This document shows positions 33,001 to 44,531 of a DNA stretch of 64,000 nt, one piece after another; position 1 is the stretch's first letter; each line of letters opens with the position of its first letter. This stretch comes from Viscum album (taxonomy: Eukaryota > Streptophyta > Magnoliopsida > Santalales > Viscaceae). The DNA lies in assembly GCA_963277665.1 (NCBI GenBank), contig OY728158.1, forward strand, positions 600,432,818 to 600,496,817, given 5' to 3'. Below the pieces are notes generated by a model. The model made no database searches. It saw only the letters and a program-made list of their open reading frames with translations, and was not told where the DNA came from. The translations under genes and the position numbers were made by a program.

Positions 33001-34998
33001 TATATTTCTGAGACCTGCAAACAATACATCACAGATTTTAGACCCAGAGGCACTCATTCCCCAAGATCATTCAATCCTCAATCTATATGTGGGAACCATT
33101 ATTGTTGCGGTGTATGTGGGAGTGATGATAGGTGAAACACATGAGGCTTTAGAACTATATTTTAAAAGGAACACATTACCCAATTTCCCTATAATTTTAC
33201 GAATGGTAGATATTCTAATCAAGATTAAATTTATAGTTGTTTATTATTAAGAAAAACTTAATGACTTTGTCACATTATTTCTGGAAGTTAATTTTTTCCT
33301 TAGATTAGAAACTCACATTTGGGTTATGATAAATATAATTCACTTGTTATAGATTCTTGGTGACATTCATCACAAATGAATAAAAAGATCATCATTTGGA
33401 TTGGTGTCTCTATTGGAAGATGCATTTTCACCATAAAATATTTCTACTATCATTTTAGATGAAGTGAGGATGGTTAATGGGGCTTGAATACCCTAATTAA
33501 ATGGAGATGACTCATACCACTCAATCTTGAAACATTATTAACTTCTTTAAATAACATTCCTTAAACATTTTATTTAGACAGTTATACTCTGAGTTGAAGA
33601 GACCAAAGTTGTAACTATCCTAGTGCCTAAGAAAAAGGTGATGAAGGGAACATAAGATAACTTAGTTATTAATAAACTGAGGAGTGTCTAATGTAGGAAT
33701 TATTTAGTTAAGATGGTTATATAGTATACCCCACTATCACAGAGTGACATTGAGCTATACTAGAAGGCTCTTAAGTCTCTCCAAATCACCCACAATTCTA
33801 TAAGGAAGACTATATGAAAGCTCATTTCCTAAAATCCTTTATATGAACTACCGGTGAAGCTAAGAGAAAACCATTGAATGTTAATAAAATTAATAAATTT
33901 TTTATTTAATTATCAATTCATCCATTATGGAGTGAAAGAAATTATCCAAACAAGGGATCATGAATGAGAATCAATTTTGAGTCCTTCCATGACAGATTCA
34001 TCAACCTGCACTAAAAGCCTTAGATCTACTATACTCCAGGAATCCTCTCAATATGAAGTGATAATATTGACATGAAAATATCATATCATGGAAGGATAGG
34101 ACTTGGTAGATCAACTTCATCAAGAGTCAAACCATATTAATTAATAAGTTATTACTATTTTAAAGGCTACTGAGGAGTATCAAAAGCTTGTGGAGGAAGC
34201 GAAATAAGTGGGAATGGCTGAAAATATTATGGAAGAATAATTGTTTCCCCTCTAAAAATTTAAATTTATAGAGATAGTTTAATTACATTTCCTTATTCAT
34301 GGATTTCAAAAATGAATTTTTATTATCCATGATTATATAGAGTACTACTTATGAAAGATAGACTAAAAAATGTTGATGTTCCTCCCCTATTTCTAAAAAT
34401 AAATGGGGAAAACAAATTATTTCTTACATTGCTTTCTACTTTTAAATACCAAGTATCATTATATAATAACCTATGAATCCTTATAATAAAATATAAATAT
34501 AACATAAATCAATTTTAATATTGAATTTTAAATAGAGAAAATCAATCCTGGATTCTAAACACTTGAATTGAAATGGCTCCCTCCTAGGCATTGATGAAAA
34601 TGGGTATATACATAGGTTCCATAATTGTGCACTATATTTTTTATATTTGGATATGGGTTATTTACTCATGGGTGTGGCTCATGGATGGGTATAATAATAT
34701 GTTCCATCACTGTTAACTATGGTTAGTTTATTCATATATGTATGAGATTAATCGAAGTGATGAGGATCAAAGAAGGTGAAATTTTAATCAGGATTCCAAC
34801 ATCCAAGAGATTTTGAGTACCCTGACGCTAAATTATTATTCTTACCACTCAGATCAACTAAGATAATATTACATGGATGATGGGATAGTTTAATTTTTTC
34901 CTTATCCAAGGGGCCTAGCAATCACAATTTGACCTTTTTTGAGATCATATAGGGAAGCCCACAAGGTTTATAATTTTTATTTTTTTCTATAATTTTTC
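30001..34998. other. AT-rich stretch with short unassigned frames
   Basis: No family is recognisable. A frame at 30898-31137 (79 codons) and one at 32987-33250 (87 codons, with ILNLYVGTIIVAVYVGVMIGE) have protein-like composition but no motif I can name, and they are flanked by stop-rich sequence. They could be remnants of an old reverse-transcribing element, or chance. This stretch was continuous with 57608-59434 before the chromovirus inserted. Confidence 0.4.
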
Positions 34999-35003
34999 TT
35001 GAC
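34999..35003. repeat. Target site duplication, left copy (outer chromovirus)
   Basis: TTGAC here and TTGAT at 57603-57607 flank the outer chromovirus. Four of five bases agree, as expected of an old insertion. Confidence 0.6.
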
Positions 35004-38000
35004 TATAATGGAAAATACATTACATGTATATATTTCTTCAACATTGAAAAATATTTATTACATAACATAAAAAATACCACCCTAGAACCATATAAGTTTA
35101 GTGTCTTTATAAACTTGTATACATAAACAACTAGTTCATAAAACATTTACATTGTCTCCTGCTTATTTTTTCAAAACAGGAATCATTTTTGAAATATCTT
35201 ACTTAATACTCTTCTTCATGACCTGGGGAAAAAAATATGGAAGGGTGATCTCAAATGTGTAGTAAGGTTAAAAAAGTTAAATATCAATCATATCATAATC
35301 ATAGGAACATAACATTTTTAAATCTTACCCTCCATATAAAAGATCAGAATATAAAGTCATGGAATAAATCATAAAAGTGAAATGTAAATCCCAATAGTCA
35401 TAACATAAGACAAGAATTTTTTTGTATACACACATTGGAATAGAAAATCATTTCATATTAGTCAAGGATCATTTCCAAGACCATCATAGCAGACAAAGTC
35501 CATTACTTAACCAAGTTTGCTCCTTGTTCCAGCCACGTATTATTGAACCATATTAAATTTTCGTTCCAGTAATTTCTATCTCATGAGATATAAATATTTA
35601 CCCAGTTAATTGGATGGACATATAGGTCCCACCCATCTCATAATTAAACCATTCTTATGTGTGCCCCAAAAAAACATAAATCATTTATCACATCATAACC
35701 CATAAAATAAAATGGATTTATTAAACATCATTCAATCATAATATATTTAAAAGAAATGGATTTCATAAAAATAATTCCCTTATAAACACAATAAAATTGA
35801 TGTAATAATATGGATAGATACATAACCTTATGTCATCTTATATAGAAAATAATTGGGATAAAACACTTGAACTTAATTCCTGAGGAAAATACCCTTTCTT
35901 TTAAAAAAATGTTTTCTTTTCTTAAAATGCCACGCAATTTTAAAAGAAAAATATTTAGTTGAAAATATTACTGAAATCAAATAGAGGAAGCTTCATTGAA
36001 AAAAGGTGTCATAAAACCATAAAAATCCTTTCATTCCTTATAAGTAAAAAAACATTGTCTGCGTACTTTTGGGGGAAAAGTCAAAAAGTACCTCAAATCT
36101 AATAATGATAAAATGTTCCTTTCATACCATTTAAGAAAAATTCGCCAAAGGGTAAATTTAAATTTAATAAATTTGTAAAAAAATAAAAAAATATTACATT
36201 ATTAGGAAACATGTATGTGGATGATAAATATACCCCTGTAAATACTTACGTATAAACAATCTCGGAAAAAAATGAGACTGCAAAAGCATCCCTTACCTTA
36301 GTTATGATATACTTTGTATGTATCTAAAACACCTCTATAATGATTTAAATAATGTTATTTAATTATTTCAAAATCATAATCATATTTTTGATATCATATA
36401 TGATTATATTATCATCCGTTTGTTAGTAACATTTCATTTTCACTCGTTATTTGGATATTAACGACTTCATGTTCTTATGAAAGATTTTTTGGATAATTTC
36501 ATTTTAAACTTCTTATGTTGTAGTTAAATAATTTATAGAATAATATTATTATAATATATAGATCATATTTATTCACTTAATTCATGTTTATAATCATGTT
36601 TTAATGAAGATCATGTAGAATAAATCACATCGCATCGTGAAGACGGTAGGCCATACGTACGCACGAGCGATGATATCATTCCCAAAATTGTTGAATGGTA
36701 TTGAAGTGGATGGTATATAATATTTTAGGATTAGTAACATTTTATAATTATATATAGTTACTATTTACCTCATTATACCCATCCAAGTAAGGTGGTGGTG
36801 AAAATCATATTACACCACAACATGGAGACGGTAAGCCGTACGTATGCACGCATGGTGATTTCGTTTTTCAGTGGATGGATATAAGATGAAATATGGTTGT
36901 TTCATATTTATAATAACATATCATTATATTATTGATACTGATGTTATTACTTTAAAATGAAACAACTAATTAAAAGAAATTAGAACAAGAAATAAGTTTG
37001 AATGAATCGGTATAAGATATTACCTCCTCCTCGATGTGCTTCCTCTAAATCTCTTCTTAGAGCAATGAAGTTGGTCTTTAAATATGACTAGAAAAACTAT
37101 AATAAAAATAAATAAGGATAATGGGTTGGAGATGACCAAGATTTTAAGCTCAAAATGAAGCGAAGTGGTGAGGGAGGAGGTTCCCTTTTATAATTGAGGT
37201 GAGGGACACTTTTGTAAACTCCATAAATAATAATTTATTATAAACTAAAACCCAACCCAAAAACCTCAAAAAATTCCCAAATTTGAAGATAAGATAATAT
37301 AGGGTTGTAATATCAAAAACCAATAAATTTTGGAAAAGTTATTTTTTCAATTTAAACTATATCTTTTTAATTGACACTTAGTTATTCTATTTAATTTTAA
37401 TTATGGTAATAACATTCTAAATATTCAGTGGTTATAAATATTTACTTATATGGTGTTAATTGACCAAAAATGGATATTTTATGAATTTATAGACCTCATA
37501 ATTATCATTTTTTAATTTTTTAAATTTTTTTATTTTTAAATAATTTAATAAAATGTTATTTTTGCAAAATATCAATAGTTTCAATTTTGACACTATTAAT
37601 TTATTTGACTTTAAATAAAATTCAAACAGAAGATAAATTTGAAAAAAAATATTTAATACACTTTTAATAGGTCATATTCACCTAGAAAATTTGGAGATCA
37701 CATTAATTAGCTCATAAGATATTTATTTTAATATTTTTAAAACCATTTTTTTATATTTCTATTAATAAAATAATTTCTACATCACTATCATATCATCATT
37801 AATGGTAATTATTTAATCTATAAAAATTATAAATAAATTTATATGATTTAGGTAATTCTTTTATATTTCCAGACTCTATCTATAGTCGATATTATCTCCT
37901 TGTTATCCATATATTAAAATTAATGTACTTTTATTAAACGAGATTGTGACATTTTGTCACCTTTATTAGTTTTTTATATTATTTCCATGTTCATATGTAA

Positions 38001-38888
38001 GTGGACATTAAGTTATTCCATTTCAAAAAATAGATGATAAGAATCGAATTTAGTCATAAAAAAGGATTTGTACTGGTGTTAAGGTAATTTTATAATATAA
38101 TGTCTACCTTTAATTAACTAATTTACCTTTAACCATGGTAATAAAAATAATTACCAAAGTTACTATTCATCATGCCCAAAAATAAAAGTAGCATATTAAA
38201 AAAATTTGGATACACTGATTCCAACTATGGAATCCATTTTTAAAAAATTTAAAAATATAGGTTTTTGTAATTAATTTAATATTAATCTCGTTTTTGAAAT
38301 GAGAAAACAAGGTTTAAAAGTTAAAATAATATAAGAGATTGAAATGATTTTACATCTGAATTTAATATAAAATTAATTAAAATTTCATAAATTATATTAA
38401 ATGGTAAAAATTTATTCTATTTATACTTTTAAACCATTCAATAATATAATTTATCCACATAATTTATTTTAATTAAAAATCGTTATTTTCAATCAAAATT
38501 GATTGTATTTTTTCTATTCTTCAAAACATGAAAGTTATGAGAAAAATATAAAAAATCCATCCAAGGTAAATTTTTATATCCCTATTCAAAATAATATGTT
38601 TTTTTGTCATATAAAAATTAATAATGTGTTAAAATATTAATTTAAAAGCAGTTCTCCATTCAAATTGATTTATATTTTTCATAAATAATTGATAACAAAT
38701 GAATTCACAATGCATTTTCATAAGTTAGTTATAATCATTCCTGATAACTTAATGTCTATGATATAAAGGTAATTTTATAATAAGGGCTTATCATGGTATT
38801 TTTAAACTCACAATTGCGTGTAAAGAAAGATACTGAAGAATAAAAATTATTTAAAGAAAGTATTTCATAAAAACATCATGGTGTTACA
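35004..38888 (-). repeat. 3' LTR of the outer chromovirus (left)
   Basis: On the minus strand it runs from TGTAACACC at 38888 to CCATTATA at 35004. It carries two copies of the CGTACGTA...TACCGTCT core with inverted arms (about 36625-36670 and 36820-36865). It is the direct repeat of 43642-44531 plus 54418-57602. Confidence 0.85.
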
Positions 38889-38901
38889 TTCTACCCCATT
38901 T
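38889..38901 (-). other. Polypurine tract of the outer chromovirus
   Basis: On the minus strand AAATGGGGTAGAA lies directly before the 3' LTR start TGTAACACC. Confidence 0.75.
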
Positions 38902-38924
38902 AAACTGAATTTCACCCTCGAAAT

Positions 38925-40120
38925 TCATCTCATGGAAACAAATAGATGAGGATAACAATCTATCATGATATCTTTAGTTTCCCATGTAGCTTCTTCAAAT
39001 TTTTGGTTCCTCCATAAAAAATTACCCAAGTGAGTGGTCTTGTTTTGTAGAACTTTTTAGCTATGGTCGAGAATATTTATTGGTTCTTCTTCATAAGAAA
39101 GATCTTTCTCCATCAGCATGACTTCTAAGCTTAGTACATGTGAAGGATCTGGTATGTACTTTATTAGGAGAGATACATGGAACACATCATGGACTAGAGA
39201 GAGATTAGGTGGAAGCACCAATTGGTAAGATAACTTCCCAACACGATCTAGAATTTCAAATGGAAGAATATACCTTGGGCTTAGCTTTCCCTTATTTCCA
39301 AATATCATTACTCTCTTCCAGGGAGATATTCATAAGAACACCTTATCACCCAATTCCAACTCTATGTCTTTTCATCAGTTGTCAGCATAACCTTTTTTTC
39401 AACTCTGAGCCGCTCTTATGTGTAGTTTAATAGATCTGACATTTTCTTCCATTTCATCATTAAGATCGAGTCCTAAGAGCTTTCTTTCTCCAACTTCATC
39501 CCAACAAGTTGGAGTTCCAATATTTTTCTATAGAGGGCTTCATAAGGATCCATCTGAATAGTAGTTTGAAAACTATTATTGTAAAAAAATTCCACAAATG
39601 GTAGGTGTTGATCCCAACCACCTTTGAAATTCCTAGAGCGAACTCTCAACATGTCTTTAAGAGTTTGAATTGTCTTATCAGACTGACCATATGTCTGAGG
39701 ATGATAAGTAGCACTGAAAATTAACTCTGTATCCAAATCATGTCGAATACTTCACCATAATATTGAGGTAAACCATGAATCCTGATTGGATATAATGGAA
39801 AGTGGTAATCCATGAAATATTACCACTTCCTTTACGTATATACTAGAAAGATGATCAAGAGATAAATCCTCTGTAATAGAAATGAAGTGTGATGGATTTA
39901 TAAGGTGGTAAACTATAACCCAGATATAATTACTACCCTTGGATGTTTTGGGAATTCCAAAGAAAAATTACATAGTGATGTTTTCACATTTCTGTCCTAG
40001 TATGGGTAATGGTTGTAACATCCCCTTAGAATTTTGTCTCTCAACATTAACTTGCTGACAAACCAAGCATCGAGAGACATATTCAGCGAAATCTTTTTTC
40101 ATGCCATCCCACCAGAAGTA
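38925..40120 (-). pseudogene. Integrase and chromodomain of the outer chromovirus
   Basis: Read on the minus strand. The integrase zinc-binding part keeps RCLVCQQ (near 40065). The catalytic core has lost all three acidic residues: a stop codon stands where the first Asp is expected (ITM* near 39970), Asn replaces the second (SIISNQDS near 39790), and Asp replaces Glu in GQSDKTIQTL (near 39680). Then follow YNNSFQTTI.MDPYEALY, the linker KLSPRYILPFEILDRVG.LSYQL (39308 onwards), and the chromodomain (about 39130-38925) with YEEEPINILD and EEATWE motifs, which targets insertion to heterochromatin in this family. This domain and the spacing identify the Tekay/Del lineage. Confidence 0.87.
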
Positions 40121-40439
40121 CTCATTTAAGTCCCTATACATCTTTGTGCTTCCAGGGTTAATAGAGAATGAAGAAATATGAGCCTCATCAAATAGGTCCT
40201 TCTTTAATTATGGTATGGGAGGAATACAAACCCAGTTCATGTACCTTATTATTTCATCACAATCAAGGTTGAATTTCAGAACATCTCTCACATTATTTTA
40301 TAACTCTAAATATTTATTTCTAACCTCCTTAATCTTTACTTATATTGATGGTTGAAAATTCATTTGATAAGGATAAGATTACCCCCTTCCTTTAAAATTT
40401 CAAGATCCATCCTTTGAAAATCCATAAATATTGGATCTT

Positions 40440-42390
40440 TTGTGATCCTCATCATGGATAGGCTAGCATGGTCTTGTCAACTAAATGCATTTGCCACTCT
40501 ATTTTCTTTTCAAGGATGGAGTTTATCGAGAAGTCGTAATCATTAATCAACTCTAACCATTTTCTCTGGTGCATATTTAGCTCTTTTTTTGTGAAAATAT
40601 ACTTTAAAATTTTATGATCAGTATAAATATCACACCTTTCACTATAAAGATAATTACTTACTATATTTAATGCAAAGATTATTGTATCTAACTCCAAATC
40701 AAGAGTTGGGTAATTTTTTTAGGTATTTTCAACTGTCATGAGGAATAAGCTATCATCGTATCATTTTTCAAGAGAATACAACCCAACCCCTTCTTGGATG
40801 CATCACTATATATCACAAACCCTTCTCCACTACAAGTTAGTTTGAGAACGGTGCACTGGCTAGCCAACTTTTTAGTTCATTTAAATTCTCTTCACATTAC
40901 TCTTTCCAAACGAACTTAACTCCTTTTTGAGTCAACTTTGTGATTGAATTATATAATCGTGAAAAAGATTTCACAAATGCTTATAATATCAAGCCAAACC
41001 AAGAAAACTTTGGATCTCAGTTACCATTGTTGGTATTGACCATCTTTCAATAACCTCTATTTTTTATATATCTATAGATATCTCATCTCTTGAGTTTATG
41101 TGACCCAATAATGAAACTTTCTAAAGCCAAAATTCACACATGGTAAAATTTCCATAAAGATTATCTTCTCTAAGGGTATTTAGTAAAATTCTAAAGTGAT
41201 CTTCATGTTATTACTTTCTATTTTAATATAGAAGAATATAATATATAAATACTACCACAAACTGATCAAGATAGTCTCTAAAGACTATATTCATTAGATC
41301 CATGAAGATAGTGGGGGCATTAGTAATACCAAAAGGCATTACTATGAATTCATTATGTCCATACCTTGTACGGAATGTTGTCTTTGTTAGATATTTCTTA
41401 TTGAACCTTAATTGATGATATCCTAAATGAAGATAAATCATATAGAAGTATTAAAATCTTTTTAGATAGTAAAATAAGTCATCAATGCGGGAAAGAGGAT
41501 ATTTTTTCTTAATAGTGATCTTGTTAAGTTACCTATAATCAATGTAGAGTCTCATGGATCCATCCTTCTTATTAAAAAACATAACAGGTTCTCTCCAAGG
41601 TGATGCACTAGGGAGTATGGATCCCTTATCAATATTCTCTTGGAGTTTCTTCTTCAATTCCTACAACTAAATTGGGGCCATTCTATAAGGTGTCTTTGAA
41701 ATAGATATAGAACCCGGTATAAGTTTTATTGAAAACTCAACTTCACGATTTGGTGGAAGACCAAGAAATTCCTCCAGAAATACATCATCAAACTCTCATA
41801 AAATGGTTTTATTCTTAATTGTGATTTTATCCCCAACCATTTGTGATAAATAACCTTCATTTATAGAATCCAGACCCATATGACAGAAGAAATAACTTCT
41901 GGAAGGTTATATCCATCTTTTCATCGATAGATGATCGTAGTTTGTTCTCGAATATGAAATGTGACTTCCATTCCTTATAAATTGATATGTGATCCATATA
42001 TAGAAATCCAATTCATGCTAATTATCACATCAAATTCCACTATAGGAGGTATCACAAGAATTTCAGGAAGAAATTTCTAACAAACATCAACCAGATAATA
42101 TTTATAAACGTTTGATTTGACTATTGTTCCATTAAGAGTTGTCACAACTAACTCAACATCTAATTGTTGAGGTAATACAATGATACCCATAGAAAATTAT
42201 TCATAAATAAAAGAGTTGGGGTATCCAAAATCAAATAAAACATTTGATACTTTAGAGTGGATGGTAAGTGTACCTTTAACCGCTTCATTATCGTACTCCA
42301 CATCCCTGATAGTGATTTCATGCGACATTCCTTTTTATTGGTATTTAAGAGTTTGTTGAAGTCGATCATCATCAATAACCCTTAGATTAG
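40440..42390 (-). pseudogene. Protease, reverse transcriptase and RNase H of the outer chromovirus
   Basis: Read on the minus strand. The protease remnant starts about 42390 (a VLFD.G-type site near 42240 is degenerate). RT (41441-41223 for the best part) shows [24 protein letters not shown] and [10 protein letters not shown], but the catalytic FIDD is FIYY: both Asp codons became Tyr. RNase H (40697-40452) keeps LYSERCDIYTDHKILKYIF and ELNMHQRKWLELINDY. Many stops and shifts separate these parts. The protein could not act, as the metal-binding Asp pair is gone. Confidence 0.85.
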
Positions 42391-42415
42391 ATAATTTATT
42401 AGCATAATGCATCAT

Positions 42416-43420
42416 TTACTTGCACTTGTTGCATTTAAGAGTAGGAGGTGCATTCTGTGTATCATTTTCTTTGTTTGCATCATTTGACATATTTTTTCCA
42501 TCACTTCGGCATTCAACTGCCCAATGACCATCTTTTACAAACATAAAAAATTTACTAGTCCCTTTAAGACAATTCCATTTATATTTCTTTCCACACATTG
42601 AGCATAAGGGAAAACTCATATTTTTTTTCAATGTGGTCTTTATATTTTCCTTTGAATTCCATTTCTCTCTTCTTATCAAACCGATATGATTGATGGGTTA
42701 CTACAATATTCATCTCAACCTTGAGAACATATAAAATAATTTATTAATAGCTATTGAAGTACCATATGAATAATTCCCTTCATAGAATTGTTTTTAATCC
42801 ACTAAATAAATGATCAATTTTCTCTCACGTTGGATAATAATTCTAGAAGTATGCCTTGAAAGTCTTGTATAATTTTCTTTGTATGTACCAATGGATTCAT
42901 CACCCTTTTTATTATATTAAAGGAAATCCTTCTCCATCTTTGTTCAAATAATACAATGAAAGTAATAATTGAAAAAAACTTTCATGAACTCATCCCATTC
43001 CATGGACTCAGTCTTATCTCTTTGCCTCGTATTCTTGATAAGATTCCACCATTTATCAGCTTCACATTCAAAATGATATACTGATAAATTAACTTAAGAA
43101 TGTTCATAACATTGTAGAACTGAAAATATATTTCTAGTGGAAATGATCCATTTTTTAGTCACTAATGGATTATAAGACCCACTGAATGAAGGTTGACGCT
43201 TCCTTAGGATGGATTCAATAGAATTTTCCCCCTCCTTTGGTAGTTGGGAAGTCCAGAATGATTCATAGCTTGAGAAAGTTGTGTGAGCATGGATACAATA
43301 TTTTTCATTCCAACTCTCATAACATTTGGTTGCTCACAGGGATGGATAATCATTGAATTTCCCATCACATTCAGAATTAATACGGTTCCATCAGGTTATA
43401 TCCATTGACTAAGACCAAGA
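42416..43420 (-). pseudogene. Gag of the outer chromovirus
   Basis: Read on the minus strand. The capsid part (43350-42900) keeps a recognisable gag pattern, with segments like ADKWWNLIKNTRQRD and MEWDEFMKVFF. The nucleocapsid (42679-42416) has degenerate zinc knuckles: CSMCGKKYKWNCLKGT, a second with DGHWAVEC whose first two Cys are lost, and a final KCNKCK. The 'CLKGT' linker between knuckles is typical of Tekay/Del Gag. Confidence 0.8.
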
Positions 43421-43627
43421 ATAATAGTACGGGAAACACTAATCATAATGGAAAAACCGCATAATTCCAAAATAAAATTTCAATTTAGGAAACTTTAATT
43501 TTTATCGTAGGTCATTCATGAAAATCTCTAAAAAACATGGATAAGATTATAACCTCTACTTAGACATATCCTTAGGGATCTTACTAAGGTTCTCTAATCC
43601 TAGTTTCCAAAGGTTAAATATACCTTT

Positions 43628-43639
43628 TCTCCGATACCA
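43628..43639 (-). other. Primer binding site (iMet type) of the outer chromovirus
   Basis: On the minus strand TGGTATCGGAG lies two bases after the 5' LTR end; it differs by one base from TGGTATCAGAG, complementary to initiator tRNA-Met. Confidence 0.75.
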
Positions 43640-43641
43640 AA

Positions 43642-44531
43642 TATAATAGATAATACTTTACAAGTATATATTTCATCAACATTGAAGAATATTTATTACA
43701 GAACATAAAAAGACCAGGATAGGACCATATAGGTTTAGTATCTTTAGAAACTGGGAAACATAAACAAATAGATCATAAAACATCTATATTGTATCCCACT
43801 TATTTCTGCAAAACTAGACTCCTTTTAGACATATCTTACTTAATACTCTTCTTCATGACCTGGGGAAAAGAAACATATGAAAAGGTGAGCAAAAATTCTC
43901 AATAATGCTGAACAAGGGAAATACCAATCATATCATAATCATAAGAACATAACATTTTAAAATATTATCTTGCATATACAAGATCATAATATCATGTCAT
44001 GGGATAAATCATAAGAGTGCAATGTAAATCCCAATAAGCATAACATAAGACATGAAATTTTGTGACATAAAAACATAAACATAGAAAATAATTTCATATT
44101 AGTCAAAGGCTTATTTCCAAGACCATCATAGTGGAAAAATTCTATTACTGAACTGATTTCACTCCTTGTTCTAGCCTTGTATTACTGAACCAGATTTACT
44201 TGTCATTTTAATCATGTCTGTCTCATGAGATATAAATCTTTACCCAATGCATCGGAGGGAGATATAGGTCCCACCCATATCATAATGAAACCATTCTTAT
44301 GTGTGCCAAAAAAATCATAAATTATTTATCATAGAATAACCCATGAAATAAAATGGGTTTCTTAAACATCATTCCATCATAATACATTTAAAATAAATGG
44401 ATTTCATAAAAACAATTCCATCATAAACACAATCAAGTAAATATAATAATAGGGATATAAACATAAAACTATGTCATCTTTTATGGAAAATAATTTCTAT
44501 AAAACACTTGAACTTAATTCCTAAGGAAAAT
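43642..44531 (-). repeat. 5' LTR of the outer chromovirus, part next to gag
   Basis: This is the homologue of 35004-35890, broken at 44531 by the nested element. The rest of this LTR is at 54418-57602. The terminal TA instead of CA occurs in both LTR copies, so it predates insertion. Confidence 0.82.
44527..44531. repeat. Target site duplication, left copy (nested element)
   Basis: AAAAT here and AAAAT at 54413-54417 directly flank the nested element. Confidence 0.85.

Noticed and set aside
35004..35010. Outer chromovirus LTR start at the TG of 35009
   Set aside because: That choice gives no target duplication and a seven-base primer spacer; starting at 35004 gives TTGAC/TTGAT and a two-base spacer like the nested element.
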